DNA of 64,000 nt from Taxillus chinensis (taxonomy: Eukaryota; Streptophyta; Magnoliopsida; Santalales; Loranthaceae): assembly GCA_023512835.1 (NCBI GenBank), contig CM042092.1, positions 44,944,535 through 45,008,534 of the forward strand, written 5' to 3'. The notes beneath the pieces were generated by a model. That model saw nothing but the letters and a program-made list of their open reading frames with translations, did no database searches and had not been told where the DNA came from. The first letter of the stretch is position 1. Each line of letters opens with the position of its first letter. Made by a program: the position numbers and the translations under genes. This document shows positions 48,828 through 61,000 of the stretch, in pieces.

Positions 48828-49988
48828 TGTCACGCCCCGGATTTCCAACCCGAGGAAACCGGTACGTGACTCCCCTTGTACCCACACGGAGGGCAAAGGG
48901 ATTAGGGTGCAAACCACGAACATAACATTTTAAACATCCACAACACATTCAAGACAGTAAAGTTCATAAAAGCAATCCACAATCCAAACCAGTCTTTATT
49001 ACAACAAAATCCTCTTTTAATCCATCCCCACCTGGGGTTACATCAATTCTCATAAAAATAACATAAATGGTAGACAAATTAAGTAAATAAGGTCTTCCAC
49101 CTTGGGGTCCCTCCTAACGCCTGTATGTTCCTGAAAAGAAAACACAACATAGAGGGAGGGGTGAGCAACCACGGCTCAAGTAGGGATCATGTCTCCCCAA
49201 CCCATCCCATGCTCCTAGCGTCTACATGAGTGTGTACAGGTGCGGTGTAGTGACAATAAAATGTAAACAAGTTGTATTCCACATTCAAATGGCACCCACC
49301 TATCCACGGCCATACATGGCTTAGCCATATAGGCTAACATATCCACGACCACTCCAGGCTTAGCCACACGGGCTAACATATCCACGCTCTCCAGCTTAGC
49401 CACCAGGCTAACATATCCACGGCTATATAGGCTTAGCCACACGGACTAACATATCCACGGCCATATAGGCTTAGCCATACAAAGCACACAGTTCCATCCC
49501 GGGCTTCCATCAACCACCGGGTTCCACAAGCACAAGATATAAGGTCACACCAGGCATTAAACCAAACACGTAGCATACACACTTTCACAGGCATAATACC
49601 AAACACTTAGTTCGCATGCCCATCACAGGCATAAAATCAAACACATACTAGGCATATTCACATAGACTATATCCACACAGGAATTTTATCGAACACTTAA
49701 TATGCACACCATCCAACACCAGAATACACCAAAAACGCCATTGAAGGCTAACATCCATATAGGAGATCACACCTATATGGATTACATATATATATATATA
49801 TATATAACCAGGTATAACTCCATAATCTGCCCTAGAACCTTAGGACAGAGGAGGATTTAGGAAGAACAGAACCCCTACCTCAAGTAAAAGGCAACAACAC
49901 CGCATTGTTCCCACGCCGAACGCCGTCCGCCCACAAGACACCGATCACCCACGCAAGATGCCCGGCAACAACCAAGGAGCTCTCCTTC

Positions 49989-50019
<31 letters not shown>

Positions 50020-50582
50020 ACGGCCGGTGGAGCAACAAACCCTAAACCTAAAACAGAGGGGCTTCTCCTCCTTATATAGACAACATTCAACATCAAGACG
50101 ACGTAGTTTTGATTAAGTGAATCCCAGCATCAAAACGACATAGTTTTGATGGAACAACCTATGACCTTCCCACATCCATACACACCAAAATAGTCACAAT
50201 TCCAACATGGTCCTTTGGGAAAAGATGATTAGAATGACAAAACCAAAGTAACCATGCAAAAACATGCTGCACGCCAATTTGCACGTGAATTCCCCAATTC
50301 ACGTGCAACTCCAAATGCACTCCAAATGCGCTCAAACTTCACCCCTAGCCTCCTTGCATCATGTAGAAGACAACCACACTTGCACGTGAAATGGACCCAT
50401 TTCACGTGCACCTCACATACACGTCCATTTGGCCTGAAACTTCTGTGGTAGATAGAGGACATCATTCTAAGCATCTTTCCTTTTGCACGTGAATTCATTG
50501 GAGTCCATTCACTAGGTCAAAATCTAGAAAAACTCTACTCAGAAGGCAAAACTGTGACTAACTCAAGGTACGGGTCCTTACA
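48828..50582 (-). repeat. array LTR 1 (3' end of the array on the minus strand)
   Basis: TGTCACGCCCCGG to GGTCCTTACA, 1755 bp. Contains AATAAA (reverse complement near 48994), the TTAGCC minisatellite (49310-49480), CCATATAGG hairpin (about 49755-49784), CT tract 49992-50018, ACGT palindromes (about 50092-50148) and G-box hairpins 50281-50306 and 50382-50409 with a half unit near 50484. The purine tract (reverse complement of TCCTCTCCCCCTTAAG) starts at 50583. Confidence 0.92.
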
Positions 50583-50859
50583 TCCTCTCCCCCTTAAGAC
50601 TTTTCGTCCTCGAAAAGAAATGACATATGAGGAAAACAAACACATGCTACCCATTTGCCACCCGGCAAGCCACCACACCTAAATGGGTCATACACCGGAC
50701 ACAAGACATAACAAAGTACCACCATAATCCATAACCACAATAATGCATATAACACATATCCGCATGTCACAAATACACATCTCAAAACACATCACAAATA
50801 CACACAACTAATACAAGAAAACACATCACTATCCGCATGCCACCAGCCACCTCCCACGC
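50583..50859 (-). other. array copy 1, 3' untranslated region
   Basis: Non-coding, between the polyprotein stop and the 3' LTR, homologous to 24880-25207. Begins at the purine tract; no ORF. Confidence 0.75.
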
Positions 50860-51993
50860 TTAAGATTGTTCGTCCTCGAACAAGTCTGGGTGCTGCTCAC
50901 GCATCACGGACTCACGTTCCCATGTCTCCTCCTCAATGCCACGGTGCTGCCACAAGCACGTGAACCAAAAGGAATAAGCACGACCATGCAAAAGCTTCTC
51001 TCGTCGATCTAGGATACGGATAGGGGCCTCGACAACGGACATGTCATCCTCAATGTCTAAGGTCCCCCAATCGATCACATGGGTGGGGTCAGGGTGATAC
51101 TTCCGCAACTGGGACACGTGAAACACGTTGTGCACTCGACTCAGCCGCGGTGGTAACGCTAACCGGTAGGCCACCGGCCCCATATGAGTCAGAACCTCAA
51201 AAGGACCAATAAACCGAGGAGATAGCTTGGAACCTCGCCCAAACCGTCGATGTCCACGACGTGGGGAAACATGAAGAAACACATGATCACCAACAGAAAA
51301 CTCCAAAGGTCGCCGCCGCTGATCCGCATAAGATTTCTGTCGACTCTGAGCTGATAACAAACGCTGACGAATCAACTTAACCTTCTCGGTAGCCTCTTGA
51401 ACCAACTGTGGTCCCAAGAGAGCTGTCTCCCCCACCTCGGTCCAGCACAAAGGTGATCGACATGGCCGTCCATACAACGCCTCAAAAGGAGCCATCTCAA
51501 TGGATGCCTGATAACTGTTGTTGTAGGCAAACTCCACCAAAGGAAGGTGAGTTGCCCACGAACCCCCAAAATCTAACACACAGGCCCGTAACATGTCCTC
51601 CAAAGTCTGATTCGTCCTCTCTGTTTGGCCGTCAGTCTCAGGGTGAAAGGCTGTACTCAAGTGAAGCTTGGTCCCCATAGCCTCCTGCAAACCAGCCCAA
51701 AAACGGGAAGTGAACCTCGAATCCCAGTCAGAGACAACCGATGATGGTACTCCATGCAGTCTCACAATCTCGTTCATGTACAGCTGACTCAAGGTCCCAA
51801 TGGAGTCCCGCTCGCGAACAGCCAGGAAATGGGCCAACTTTGTGAGTCGATCCACAATCACCCAAATCATATCTTTCCTCCTTGTGGTGGGTGGAAGACC
51901 AGTCACAAAATCCATCGCTATGTGGTCCCACTTCCACTCCGCTATGGGCAATGGCTGTAACATGCCCGCCGGCCGCTGATGCTCAGCCTTCAC
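50860..51993 (-). pseudogene. array copy 1 integrase core and chromodomain
   Basis: 377-codon frame following an in-frame TAG. It holds MDFVTGLPPTTRRKDMIW and VIVDRLTKLAHF (first Asp), [14 protein letters not shown] (second Asp; the usual SDRD has Trp for Arg), FHPETDGQTERTN (Glu), ALYGRPCRSPLCW, VHNVFHVSQLRKYHPD, and a chromodomain-like LDRREKLLHGRA...WQHRGIEEETWERE tail ending FEDEQS. A strongly altered YSFWFTC inside the tail suggests a local compensated frameshift. Integrase joins element cDNA to the host genome; the chromodomain is thought to direct it to heterochromatin. Confidence 0.88.
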
Positions 51994-52600
51994 CTACTGA
52001 CACGTGAGGCACCGCGAAACAAAGGCAGCTACATCGCGTTTCATCCCAGGCTACCAAAAATGTGCCTGAAGCGCATGGTACATCTTCGTACCCCCTGGAT
52101 GCACAGCAACTCTAGATTGGTGAAACTCCCTCATCACCTCATCCCTGAGGGAAGAAGCCACTACCAACCGCCCCTGAAATGACAACTCATGCTCAGGACC
52201 CTCTGTCCAGTCCTCAGATAGCTCCCCAGCCTCAATACGGGCACGGAGAACCTCACACTCAATGTCATCCAGCTGTTCCTCCCGGACGCCTGGTACACCT
52301 CAGGCACAACCACCAAAGGACTCCGGGACTGTCCCACCATCACGAACAACAAGGCCGCGGCCGCAACATCGCCAATTGCTCCATCGCCTTCCACTCTCTC
52401 ACGGCCACCTCGGCTTTCCCTTTTCTCGCTCAACGCATCGGCCACAATATTACCCTTGCCCGGGGTATAGGCAAGAGTAAAGTCAAAGGTCTGCAAATAC
52501 TCCACCCATCTCCTTTGCCTCAAATTCAAGTCCTTCTGGGTAAAGATGTACCGAAGGCTCTTGTGATCCGAGAACACCACAAACTTCTCCCCCAAGAGGT
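51994..52600 (-). pseudogene. array copy 1 RNase H end and integrase zinc domain
   Basis: From about 52595 the shifted frame gives [41 protein letters not shown] (RNase H end). The linker and HHCC domain (HQSRVAVHPGG, CLTC-like) lie at 52000-52150 and end at an in-frame TAG (51994-51996) where the second array copy has a CGG codon. Frame breaks lie between these parts. Confidence 0.75.
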
Positions 52601-52602
52601 AA

Positions 52603-53766
52603 TGCCTGCCAACTCTTCAGGGCGAAGATGACAGCCGCTAACTCAAGGTCATGAGTAGGATAATTCTGCTCATGAGGCTTTAGCTGCCTTGACCCATAAG
52701 CCACCACACTATGCTCCTGCATAAGCACACACCCCAAACCAACCCTGGACGCATCACAGTATACCTCATATGGAATATCCTCCCGAGGTAACCTCAACAC
52801 CGGTGCAGTGGTCAAACGGGTTTTGAGAGTCTCAAACGCCTGCTGGCACTTGTCCGTCCACTCAAATTTCACTCCTTTCCTAGTCAACGCCGTCATAGGA
52901 GCCGCCAAAAGGGAGAACCCCTCTACAAAATGGCGATAATACCCCGCCAAGCCAAGAAAACTACGGATCTCAAAAACGTTGGTTGGCCTCGCCCACGATG
53001 CCATAGCCTCAATCTTGGCTGGGTCCACCCTAACTCCCTCAGCTGACACCACATGGCCAAGAAAGTGAACCTCCTGCAGCCAAAACTCACACTTGCTAAA
53101 CTTCGCAAACAGCTGCTGGTCCCTCAAGGTTTGCAACACTGTTGCCAAGTGCTCCACATGCTCCTTCTCGGTCTTGGAATACACCAAGATATCGTCGATA
53201 AACACCACCATAAACGAATCCAAGTATGGAGCAAAGACCTGGTTCATCAAATGCATGAACACCGCTGGCGCATTAGTGAGCCCGAAAGGCATCACTACCC
53301 ACTCATAATGCCCATACCTGCACCGAAAAGCCGTCTTAGGGATGTCCTCCTCCCTAACCCTGAGCTGGTGATACCCCGACCGTAAATCTATCTTGGAAAA
53401 CCACTGGGCCCCACTCAATTGGTCAAACAGGTCATCTATCCGAGGCAACGGATACTTGTTCTTCACAGTCACTGAATTCAGCTTCCTGTAGTCGACGCAG
53501 AGACGAAGCATGCCATCAGCCTTCTTAGCAAAGAGCACTGGAGCACCCCAAGGTGAGGTACTCGGTCTGATATACCCCTGGCCCACCAACTCCTCGATTT
53601 GCCTCTGAAGCTCCCTTAACTCGGCTAGCCCCATACGATACGCTACTTGGGAAATCGGACCCGTCCCCGGCACCAACTCAATGGTGAACTCCACACTCCT
53701 CTTAGGTGGCAAACTCCTCAACTCCTCAGGAAAAACATCCTGAAAGTGATCCACAACATGGGCCAC
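52603..53766 (-). pseudogene. array copy 1 reverse transcriptase-RNase H
   Basis: Open from 53766: linker [19 protein letters not shown], fingers [58 protein letters not shown], catalytic FIDD, thumb [11 protein letters not shown], and RNase [11 protein letters not shown] and [13 protein letters not shown]. At about 52605 one extra C (TGCCTGCC versus TGCTGCC in copy 2) shifts the frame within RNase H. The open frame continues to 52483 out of register. Otherwise this is the best-preserved Tekay-like RT in the window. Confidence 0.88.
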
Positions 53767-53800
53767 ACCCTCTTTTCCACCTTACCCCTCCAAGCAAAGG

Positions 53801-54247
53801 TCAGGGCTGCCAACCTTGTGGGTAATGGCACCCCACCGGTCCAACACCTGGCCCGGCCCGACTCGCCTCACAATCCCACTCCCCCTGCAGGGTGCAAGAG
53901 GTCCCTGCAGGTGTCACGAAGGACACACGCCGCCGATAACAATCTATCTTGGCTTGGAAAGCCATAAGCCAATCCATACCCAAGATCAGGTCAAACGTCC
54001 TCAAAGGCATTACATGCAAGTCAAAACTCAGCTCCACCTCTCCTAGGGTTAACACACAGTCACGACACACACGTCGTACCTCAATCATGCCTCCCACCGG
54101 AGACTCCACAACTAGGGGCCTCGCGGCCTCCACACAAGCTAACCCCAAGCCATCTATTACAAGCTCAAGAACAAACGAACACGATGCACCCGTATCGAAA
54201 AGAACAGAAGCTAATGTACGGGAGATCAAAAGGGTACCTCTAACCAC
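53801..54247 (-). pseudogene. array copy 1 aspartic protease
   Basis: Contains FDTGASCSFV with the catalytic Asp intact, then VVESPVGGMIEV, LGMDWLMAFQAKIDC and [11 protein letters not shown]. It releases gag and pol products in active elements. The frame is lost around 53800 before the RT linker. Confidence 0.85.
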
Positions 54248-54514
54248 CGATGATCCTGCTCCACCCTCACTGGTGGGGGTGGTAGCTCGGCCTCCTCCTG
54301 GTACGTCGCCTCAGGCGCAAACACCCTTCCTTGGCCCGTGTCACACTGGTCGGCTCACTCACCTGGACGCTTCCCGCTAAGGTTGCCTCCAGCCTCAGTC
54401 TGTTGCCGCTCCGGCCTCCCCCGGGGTCGGGTCTAACTGGATCCCCTTGCTGACTACCGCCACTAACGAGCTGGTCTCTCTCGCTGGTGTACGGAAACCG
54501 GCATCACTCCCATG

Positions 54515-55659
54515 TCTTGGATGCCATGCCTCCAACTCCCTTGTTGCTACTCCGGCAAACCCGGCTCAAATGGCCCTCTCGTCCACATCTATGGCATTTC
54601 CAGTTCTTCTTTGGGACACTCCTTCCTCAAGTGGCCTTGCTCCCCCCACAAGAATGACAACCGTTGGGGAGTCCTCCTGTCGGACCTTCCTGTCTGCTAC
54701 CGCCAAAGCTAGACCTCCCTGGGGGCACCGATGGTTGTCCCCGATCTGCGGAAAGAACTGCTATCCCTCTCCTCCATCTTGGGCCGCTTGGACCCGGAAT
54801 CACGATCCAACCCACCCTCGCAACGGCGCCCCTGATGGGCCGCCTCCCATCATCCAGCTCTCTCTCGGCTATACGGGCCGTCTCCACAACCTCAAGATAG
54901 GTCCTCAAGCGTAGAATTGCCACCCTCTCCCTAAGGGCTGGCCTGAGACCCAAGGTGAACTTGTGGGCCTTCAGGTCCTCCCTTGCCACGTCCCAGGAGC
55001 AAACCTACTCAAGCTCCGGAACTCCCGCTCATACTCGGTACCGTCCTGGATCCCTCGCTTCAAGCTACCGAATTCTTCCCTCTTTTGCCATCTCACCGAT
55101 TCCAGGAAGAACTCATCATGGAAGAGTTGCAAGAACTCCTCCCAAAGCATGAGTTGCACCGCACGACTCCCCGCAACACTCGTCCACCACTCCAAAGCAT
55201 CCCCCTCCAGCCTACCGAATTCCGGTCGCACCTTATCCTCCTCCCGGGGCAGGAGAAAGGAGAACACATGCTCGATCTGCCTCAACCACCGCTCGCCTAC
55301 CACGGGATCTCCTCCCCCCTTGAATCCCGGAGGATGTTCCTTTCGGAACCATGTCACCACGTCATCCTCTGCACGAGGTCGGTACACCACCCAGCGAACT
55401 CTCACGCTCACGAGGCGGCTCTCCTTGGTGGTGGTGGTGGTGGCACCACCTGCTTGTCTTGCCATCTCACGGCGCACCTCCTCCCGAACGTCCTGCCGGA
55501 GTCCCTCCCGTAGCTCTCGTACCTCCAGCCGGATGCCTTCTTGTAGCTGTGCCAAGAATAACGCATGCCCTCCAACGGATGGTCCCGCACCCGGACCCTC
55601 ATGGGCAGATGACTCATCAGCATCGCCCCGGACGCACGTGTCACTCTCCTCGGCGGCAT
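54515..55659 (-). pseudogene. array copy 1 gag
   Basis: Start taken at ATG 55659 (MPPRRVTRASGA), conserved in copy 2 at 62853. A shift near 55620 moves to the frame open at 54971-55684: EVRELREGLRQDVREEVRREM helix, then the gag core PPGFKGGGDPVVGERWLRQIEHVFSF, ALEWWTSVAG, EEFLQLFHDEFF. The core continues in another frame at 54627-54989 (DLKAHKFTLGLRPALRERVAIL). Two zinc-knuckle remnants are around 54520-54640. It is disabled by several small indels. Confidence 0.8.
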
Positions 55660-56065
55660 TCTTACTACACGAAGTAAGAAGCACAACGTCAAAACAATTT
55701 TATAATCTATCGCGTCACTACCTCGCCCCCATTGATCAATTCCACTATCACGTGATATTACACACATACATTGCATCAATCACATTTCACGATTCAGGAC
55801 GCATTGCCAAACAAATCAGAGTTGCACATTTCACTTAATCATATTATTTTATCCACGTTTAGCATACATTCACAGCAAATGCAACTAGTGCCCTAATGCC
55901 AATGCATGCAAATCTTACCACAAGACCGGACTACCCTAAGTACACCTTGGAGGCTCAAAGAGGACCATGTTGATCAGGCATGTCCCTCCAGGCTCCTCCA
56001 AAGGACTCAAGATAACCAAGTCCACCCCCTACCCTAGGCCAACTAGACCATGCTCGATACCATAT
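55660..56065 (-). other. array copy 1 leader and PBS
   Basis: Non-coding leader; the primer site at 56053-56063 reads, on the minus strand, TGGTATCGAGC, one base short of the TGGTATCAGAGC seen at 20533, 31391 and 41839. The same shortened form is at about 63250-63260. Confidence 0.8.
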
Positions 56066-57748
56066 TGTCACGCCCGGATTTCCAACCCGAGGAAACCGGT
56101 ACGTGACTCCCTTTTACCCACACGGAGGGCAAGGGGTAGGATACAAATCAAGAATTTAACATTTTAAACATCCACAACATTCAAGAAAGTAATATTCATT
56201 AAAAGCAATCCAATCAGTTTATTACAACAAAATCCTTTCCCCCCCTGGGGTTACATCGATTCTCATAATAAAAATAACATAAACAAATTAAATAAATAAG
56301 GTCTTCCACCTTGGGGTCCCACCTAACGCCTGTAGGTTCCGAAAAGAAAACAACATGGTAGGAGGGGTGAGCAACCACGGCTAAGTAGGGATCATGTCTC
56401 CCCAACCCATCCCATGCACCTGGTACCTACATGCCTTGTGTACAAGTCTTTGTGTCGTGATACAATTATCCCACCGGATATAGTTACGAAGCTATAACAG
56501 CAAACACGGCCATACATGGGCTAGTACATAAACACTCCGGGCTTCCACGGCCACCGGGTTTCAAGAACATCCCGGGCTTCCCCGGCCACCGGGTTCCACA
56601 AACAGTCCCGGGCTTCCACCACCGGCCACCGGGTTCCCACCACCGGGCAAACCCCTAGCCACGGCCACCGGGTGTACAAGCGAACACGCAGCACACATGG
56701 CCATACAGGCATAACATCAAACACTTAGTATGCTTAGTCACACTTAAATAACATCGAACACTTAGCATGCATATATCCACAAGCTCACAAACCCCGACCA
56801 CACGGGCATTTCCACAAACACATAACATGACATGGCCTCACGGGCATAATTTCAAACACTTGGCAGGCATATACACATAACTATATTCACACAGGCTTTT
56901 CATCAAACATATAGCATATAGATCACAGAACCACACCAAAATGCCCTTGAAGGCCAACCTCCATATAGGAGATCACACCTATATGAATTTACATATATAT
57001 ATATAAATGAGATCCGCCAGAATCGCCCTAGGACCCTAGGACGGGAGGGTTTAGGAAGAACAGAACCCCTACCTTAAAGCGGATCTTCCTTGCTCCCGCG
57101 CCAAACGCCCTCCTCCCCACGCAAGATGCTCCTGGCAGCAACCAAAGCAACTCCCCTTCCCTCTCTCTCTCTAGCTCTCTCTCTCTCTCTCAAGCACGGC
57201 ATTGCGACAAAGGAACACAAGAACCCTAAACTCAAACTCAAGCCCTCCTTATATAGACACCATTCACATCAAAACGACGTAGTTTTGATTAAGTAAACCC
57301 AGGATCAAAACGACGTAGTTTTGATTACACAAGCTACCACCTTTCCGCATCCATACACACCAAAATATTCAGAATTTCAACATGGTCCTTTGGAGAAAGT
57401 TCCTTAGAATGCCAAAACCAAGGGAACCATGCAAAAATATGCTGCACGCCAATTTGCACGTGAATTCCCAATTCACGTGCAACTCCATATGAACTCCAAA
57501 TGCTCTCAAACTTCACCCCTAGCCTCCTTGCATCATTTGGAAGACAATTACACTTGCACGTGAATTGGACCCATATCACGTGCACCTCACATACATGTCC
57601 ATTTGGTCTGAAACCTGTGGTAGATAGAGGACATCATTCTAAGCATCTTTCCTTTTGCACGTGAATTCATTGGAGTCCAACTACTAGGTCAAAATCTGAA
57701 AAAACTACTACGAGGCCAACCGACTAACTCAAGGGACGGGTCCTTACA
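56066..57748 (-). repeat. array LTR 2 (shared middle LTR)
   Basis: TGTCACGCCCGG to GGTCCTTACA, 1683 bp. It has the same landmarks as LTR 1: CCGGGCTTCC/ACGGCCACCGGG minisatellite at 56540-56670, CCATATAGG hairpin (about 56962-56990), CT tracts 57161-57191, ACGT palindromes (about 57268-57326), G-box hairpins (about 57459-57480 and 57555-57583). It is more diverged from LTR 1 than expected for one insertion, partly through many 1-3 bp losses. Confidence 0.9.
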
Positions 57749-58090
57749 TCCTCTCCCCCTTAAGACTTTTGGTCCTCGAAAAGAAATGACATACGAGGAA
57801 AACAACCACAACCTACCCATTTGCCACCCGGCAAGCCACAACACCCAAATGGGTCATACACCACACACACAGCGACACCTAAGACACAATACCACCATAA
57901 TCCATAACCACAATAATCACTAGAACACATGTCCACATGGCACGAATACACATTTCAAAGCACATCACAAATAAGAACACATGTCTTTAAAAGACAATAC
58001 AAATACATCAACTAATACAAGAAAACACATCACAAGGAAACATCACCATCCCCTGGCCACGTGACCACCTCCCACGCTTAAGATTGTTGG
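57749..58090 (-). other. array copy 2, 3' untranslated region
   Basis: Purine tract next to LTR 2 and non-coding sequence parallel to 50583-50870, with extra repeated CATGT/AATACA words at 57950-58030. Confidence 0.7.
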
Positions 58091-61000
58091 TCCTCGAACA
58101 AGTCAGGGTCTTTGCTCCCGCATCACGGACTCACGTTCCCATGTCTCCTCCTCAATGCCACGGTGCTGCCACGGCACGCGAACCAAAGGAATAGCACGAC
58201 CACGCAAAAGTTTCTCTTGCCGATCGAGGATACGGATAGGGGCCTCAATGACGGACATGTCACCTCAATGTCCAACGTCCCCCAATCAATCACATGAGTG
58301 GGGTCAGGGTGATACTTCCTCAACTGGGACACGTGAAACACGTTGTGCACTCGACTCGGCCCGCGGTGGTAACGCTAACCGGTAGGCTACAGGCCCTACA
58401 CGATCCGAGAATCTCAAAAGGGCCAATAAACCGCGGGAGATAGCTTGGAACCTCGCCCAAACCGTCGATGTCCATGGCGTGGAGAGACACGAAGAAACAC
58501 ATGATCACCAACGAGAAAACTCCAAAGGTCGCCGCCGCTGATCCGCATAAGATTTCGCCGACTCGAGGCGACAACAAACGGCGACGAATCAACTTGACCT
58601 TCTCGGTAGCCTCTTGAACCAAGCGTGGCCCCAAGAGGGCTGCCTCTCCTACCTCGGTCCAACACAAAGGTGATCGACACGGCCGTCCGTACAACGCCTC
58701 AAAAGGAGCCATCCCAATGGATGCCTGATAGCCGTTGTTGTAGGCAAACTCCACCAAAGGAAGGTGAGTTGCCCACGAACCCCCGAAATCTAACACACAG
58801 GCCCGTAACATGTCCTCCATGGTCCGATTCGTCCGCTCGGTCGACCGTCCGTCTCGGGGTGAAAGGCCGTACTCAAGTGAAGCTTGGTTCCCATAGCCTC
58901 CTGCAAACCGGCCCCGAAACGGGAAGTGAACCTCGAATCCCGGTCGAGACAACCGATGATGGTACCCCATGCGGTCTCACAATCTCGTTCATGTACAGTG
59001 ACTCAAGGTCCCAATGGAGTCCGCTCGCGAACAGCAAGAAAATGGGCCGACTTTGTGAGTCGATCCACAATCACCCAAATCATGTCCTTCCTCCCGGTGG
59101 TGGGTGGAAGACCGATCCTAAAGTCCATCGCGATATGGTCCCACTTCCACTCCGCTATGGGCAAGGGCGTAACATGCCCGCCGGCGGCCGATGCTCGGCC
59201 TTCACCCGCCGACACGTGAGGCACCGCGAAACAAAGGCAGCCACATCGCGTTTCATCCCAGGCCACCAAAAATGTGCGAAGCGCATGGTACATCTTCGTA
59301 CCCCCTGGATGCACAGCAACCCTAGATTGGTGAAACTCCCTCATCACCTCATCCCGAGGGAAGAAGCTACTACCAACCGCCCCCGAAACGACAACTCATG
59401 CTCGGGACCCTCTGTCCGGTCCCCAGATAGCTCCCCGGCCGCAATACGGGCACGGAGAACCTCGCACTCAATGTCACCCAATTGTTCCTCCCGGACGCGA
59501 CTGGTACAACTCGAGCACTACCACCAAAGGACTCGGGACTGTCCCACCATCACGAACAACAGGCTGCAGTCCGCAACGTCGCCAACTGCTCCATCGGCTT
59601 CCACTCTCTCACGGCCACCTCGGCTTTCCCTTTTCGCTCAACGCATCGCCCACAACATTACCCTTGCCCGGGGTATAGGCAAGAGTAAAATCAAAGGTCT
59701 GCAAATACTCCACCCATCTCCTTTGCCTCAAATTCAAGTCCTTACGAGTAAAGATGTCTTGAAGGCTCTTGTGATCCGAGAACACCACAAACTTTTCCCC
59801 CAAGAGGTAGTGCTGCCAACTCTTCAGGGCGAAGATAACGCCGCTAACTCCAGGATCATGAGTAGGATAATTCCGCTCATGAGGCTTCATTGCCTTGACC
59901 CATAAGCTACCACCCCTGTGCCCCCGCATAAGCACACACCCCAAACCAACCCTGGACGCATCACAGTACACCTCATACTGGAATATCCTCCCTAGGCAAC
60001 CTCAACACGGTGCGGTGGTCAAACGGGTTTTGAGAGTCTCAAACGCCTGCGGCACTTGTCCGTCCACTCAAACTTCACGCCCTTCCGAGTCAACGCGTCA
60101 AATAGGCGCCAAACGGGAGAACCCCTCTACAAAACGACGATAGTACCCCGCCAAGCCAAGAAAACTACGGATCTCAAAAACGTTGGTTGGCCTTGCCCAC
60201 GATGCCACGGCCTCAATCTTGGCTGGGTCCACCCTAACTCCCTCAGTGACACCACATGGCCAAGAAAGTGAACCTCCTGCAGCCAAAACTCACACTTGCT
60301 AAACTTAGCAAACAGTGCTGGTCCCTCAAGGTTTGCAACACTTGTTGCCAAGTGCTCCACATGCTCCTTTTCGGTCTTGGAATACACCAAGATATCGTCG
60401 ATAAACACCACCACGAACGAGTCTAAGTATGGGGCAAAGACTTGGTTCATCAAATGCATGAACACCTGTGGCGCATTAGTGAGCCCGAAAGGCATCACTA
60501 CCCACTCATAATGCCCATACCTGCACCGAAAAGCCGTCTTAGGGATGTCCTCCTCCCTAACCCTGAGCTGGTGATACCCCGACCGTAAATCTATCTTGGA
60601 AAACCACGGGCCCCACTCAATTGGTCAAACAGGTCATCTATCCGAGGCAACGGGTACTTGTTCTTCACATCCAGCGAATTCGGCTTCTGTAGTCGATGCA
60701 GAGACGAGGCGTGCCATCGGCCTTCTTAGCAAAGAGCACCGGAGCACCCCAAGGTGAGGTGCTTGGTCCGATATACCCCTGGCCCACCAACTCCTCGATT
60801 TGCCTCTGAAGCTCCCTCAGCTCGGCTGGCCCCATACGATACGCTACTTGGGAAATCGGACCTGTCCCCGGCACCAACTCGATGGTGAACTCCACACTCC
60901 TCTTAGGTGGCAAACTCCTCAACCGCTCAGGAAAAACATCCTGAAATTGGTCCACAACAATGGGCCACACCCTCTTTTCCACCTTACCCTCCTCGGCAAA

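Noticed and set aside
58625..59905. 426-codon plus-strand frame
   Set aside because: Antisense to RNase H/integrase of array copy 2; composition follows the minus-strand pol and no domain is seen in the plus frame.
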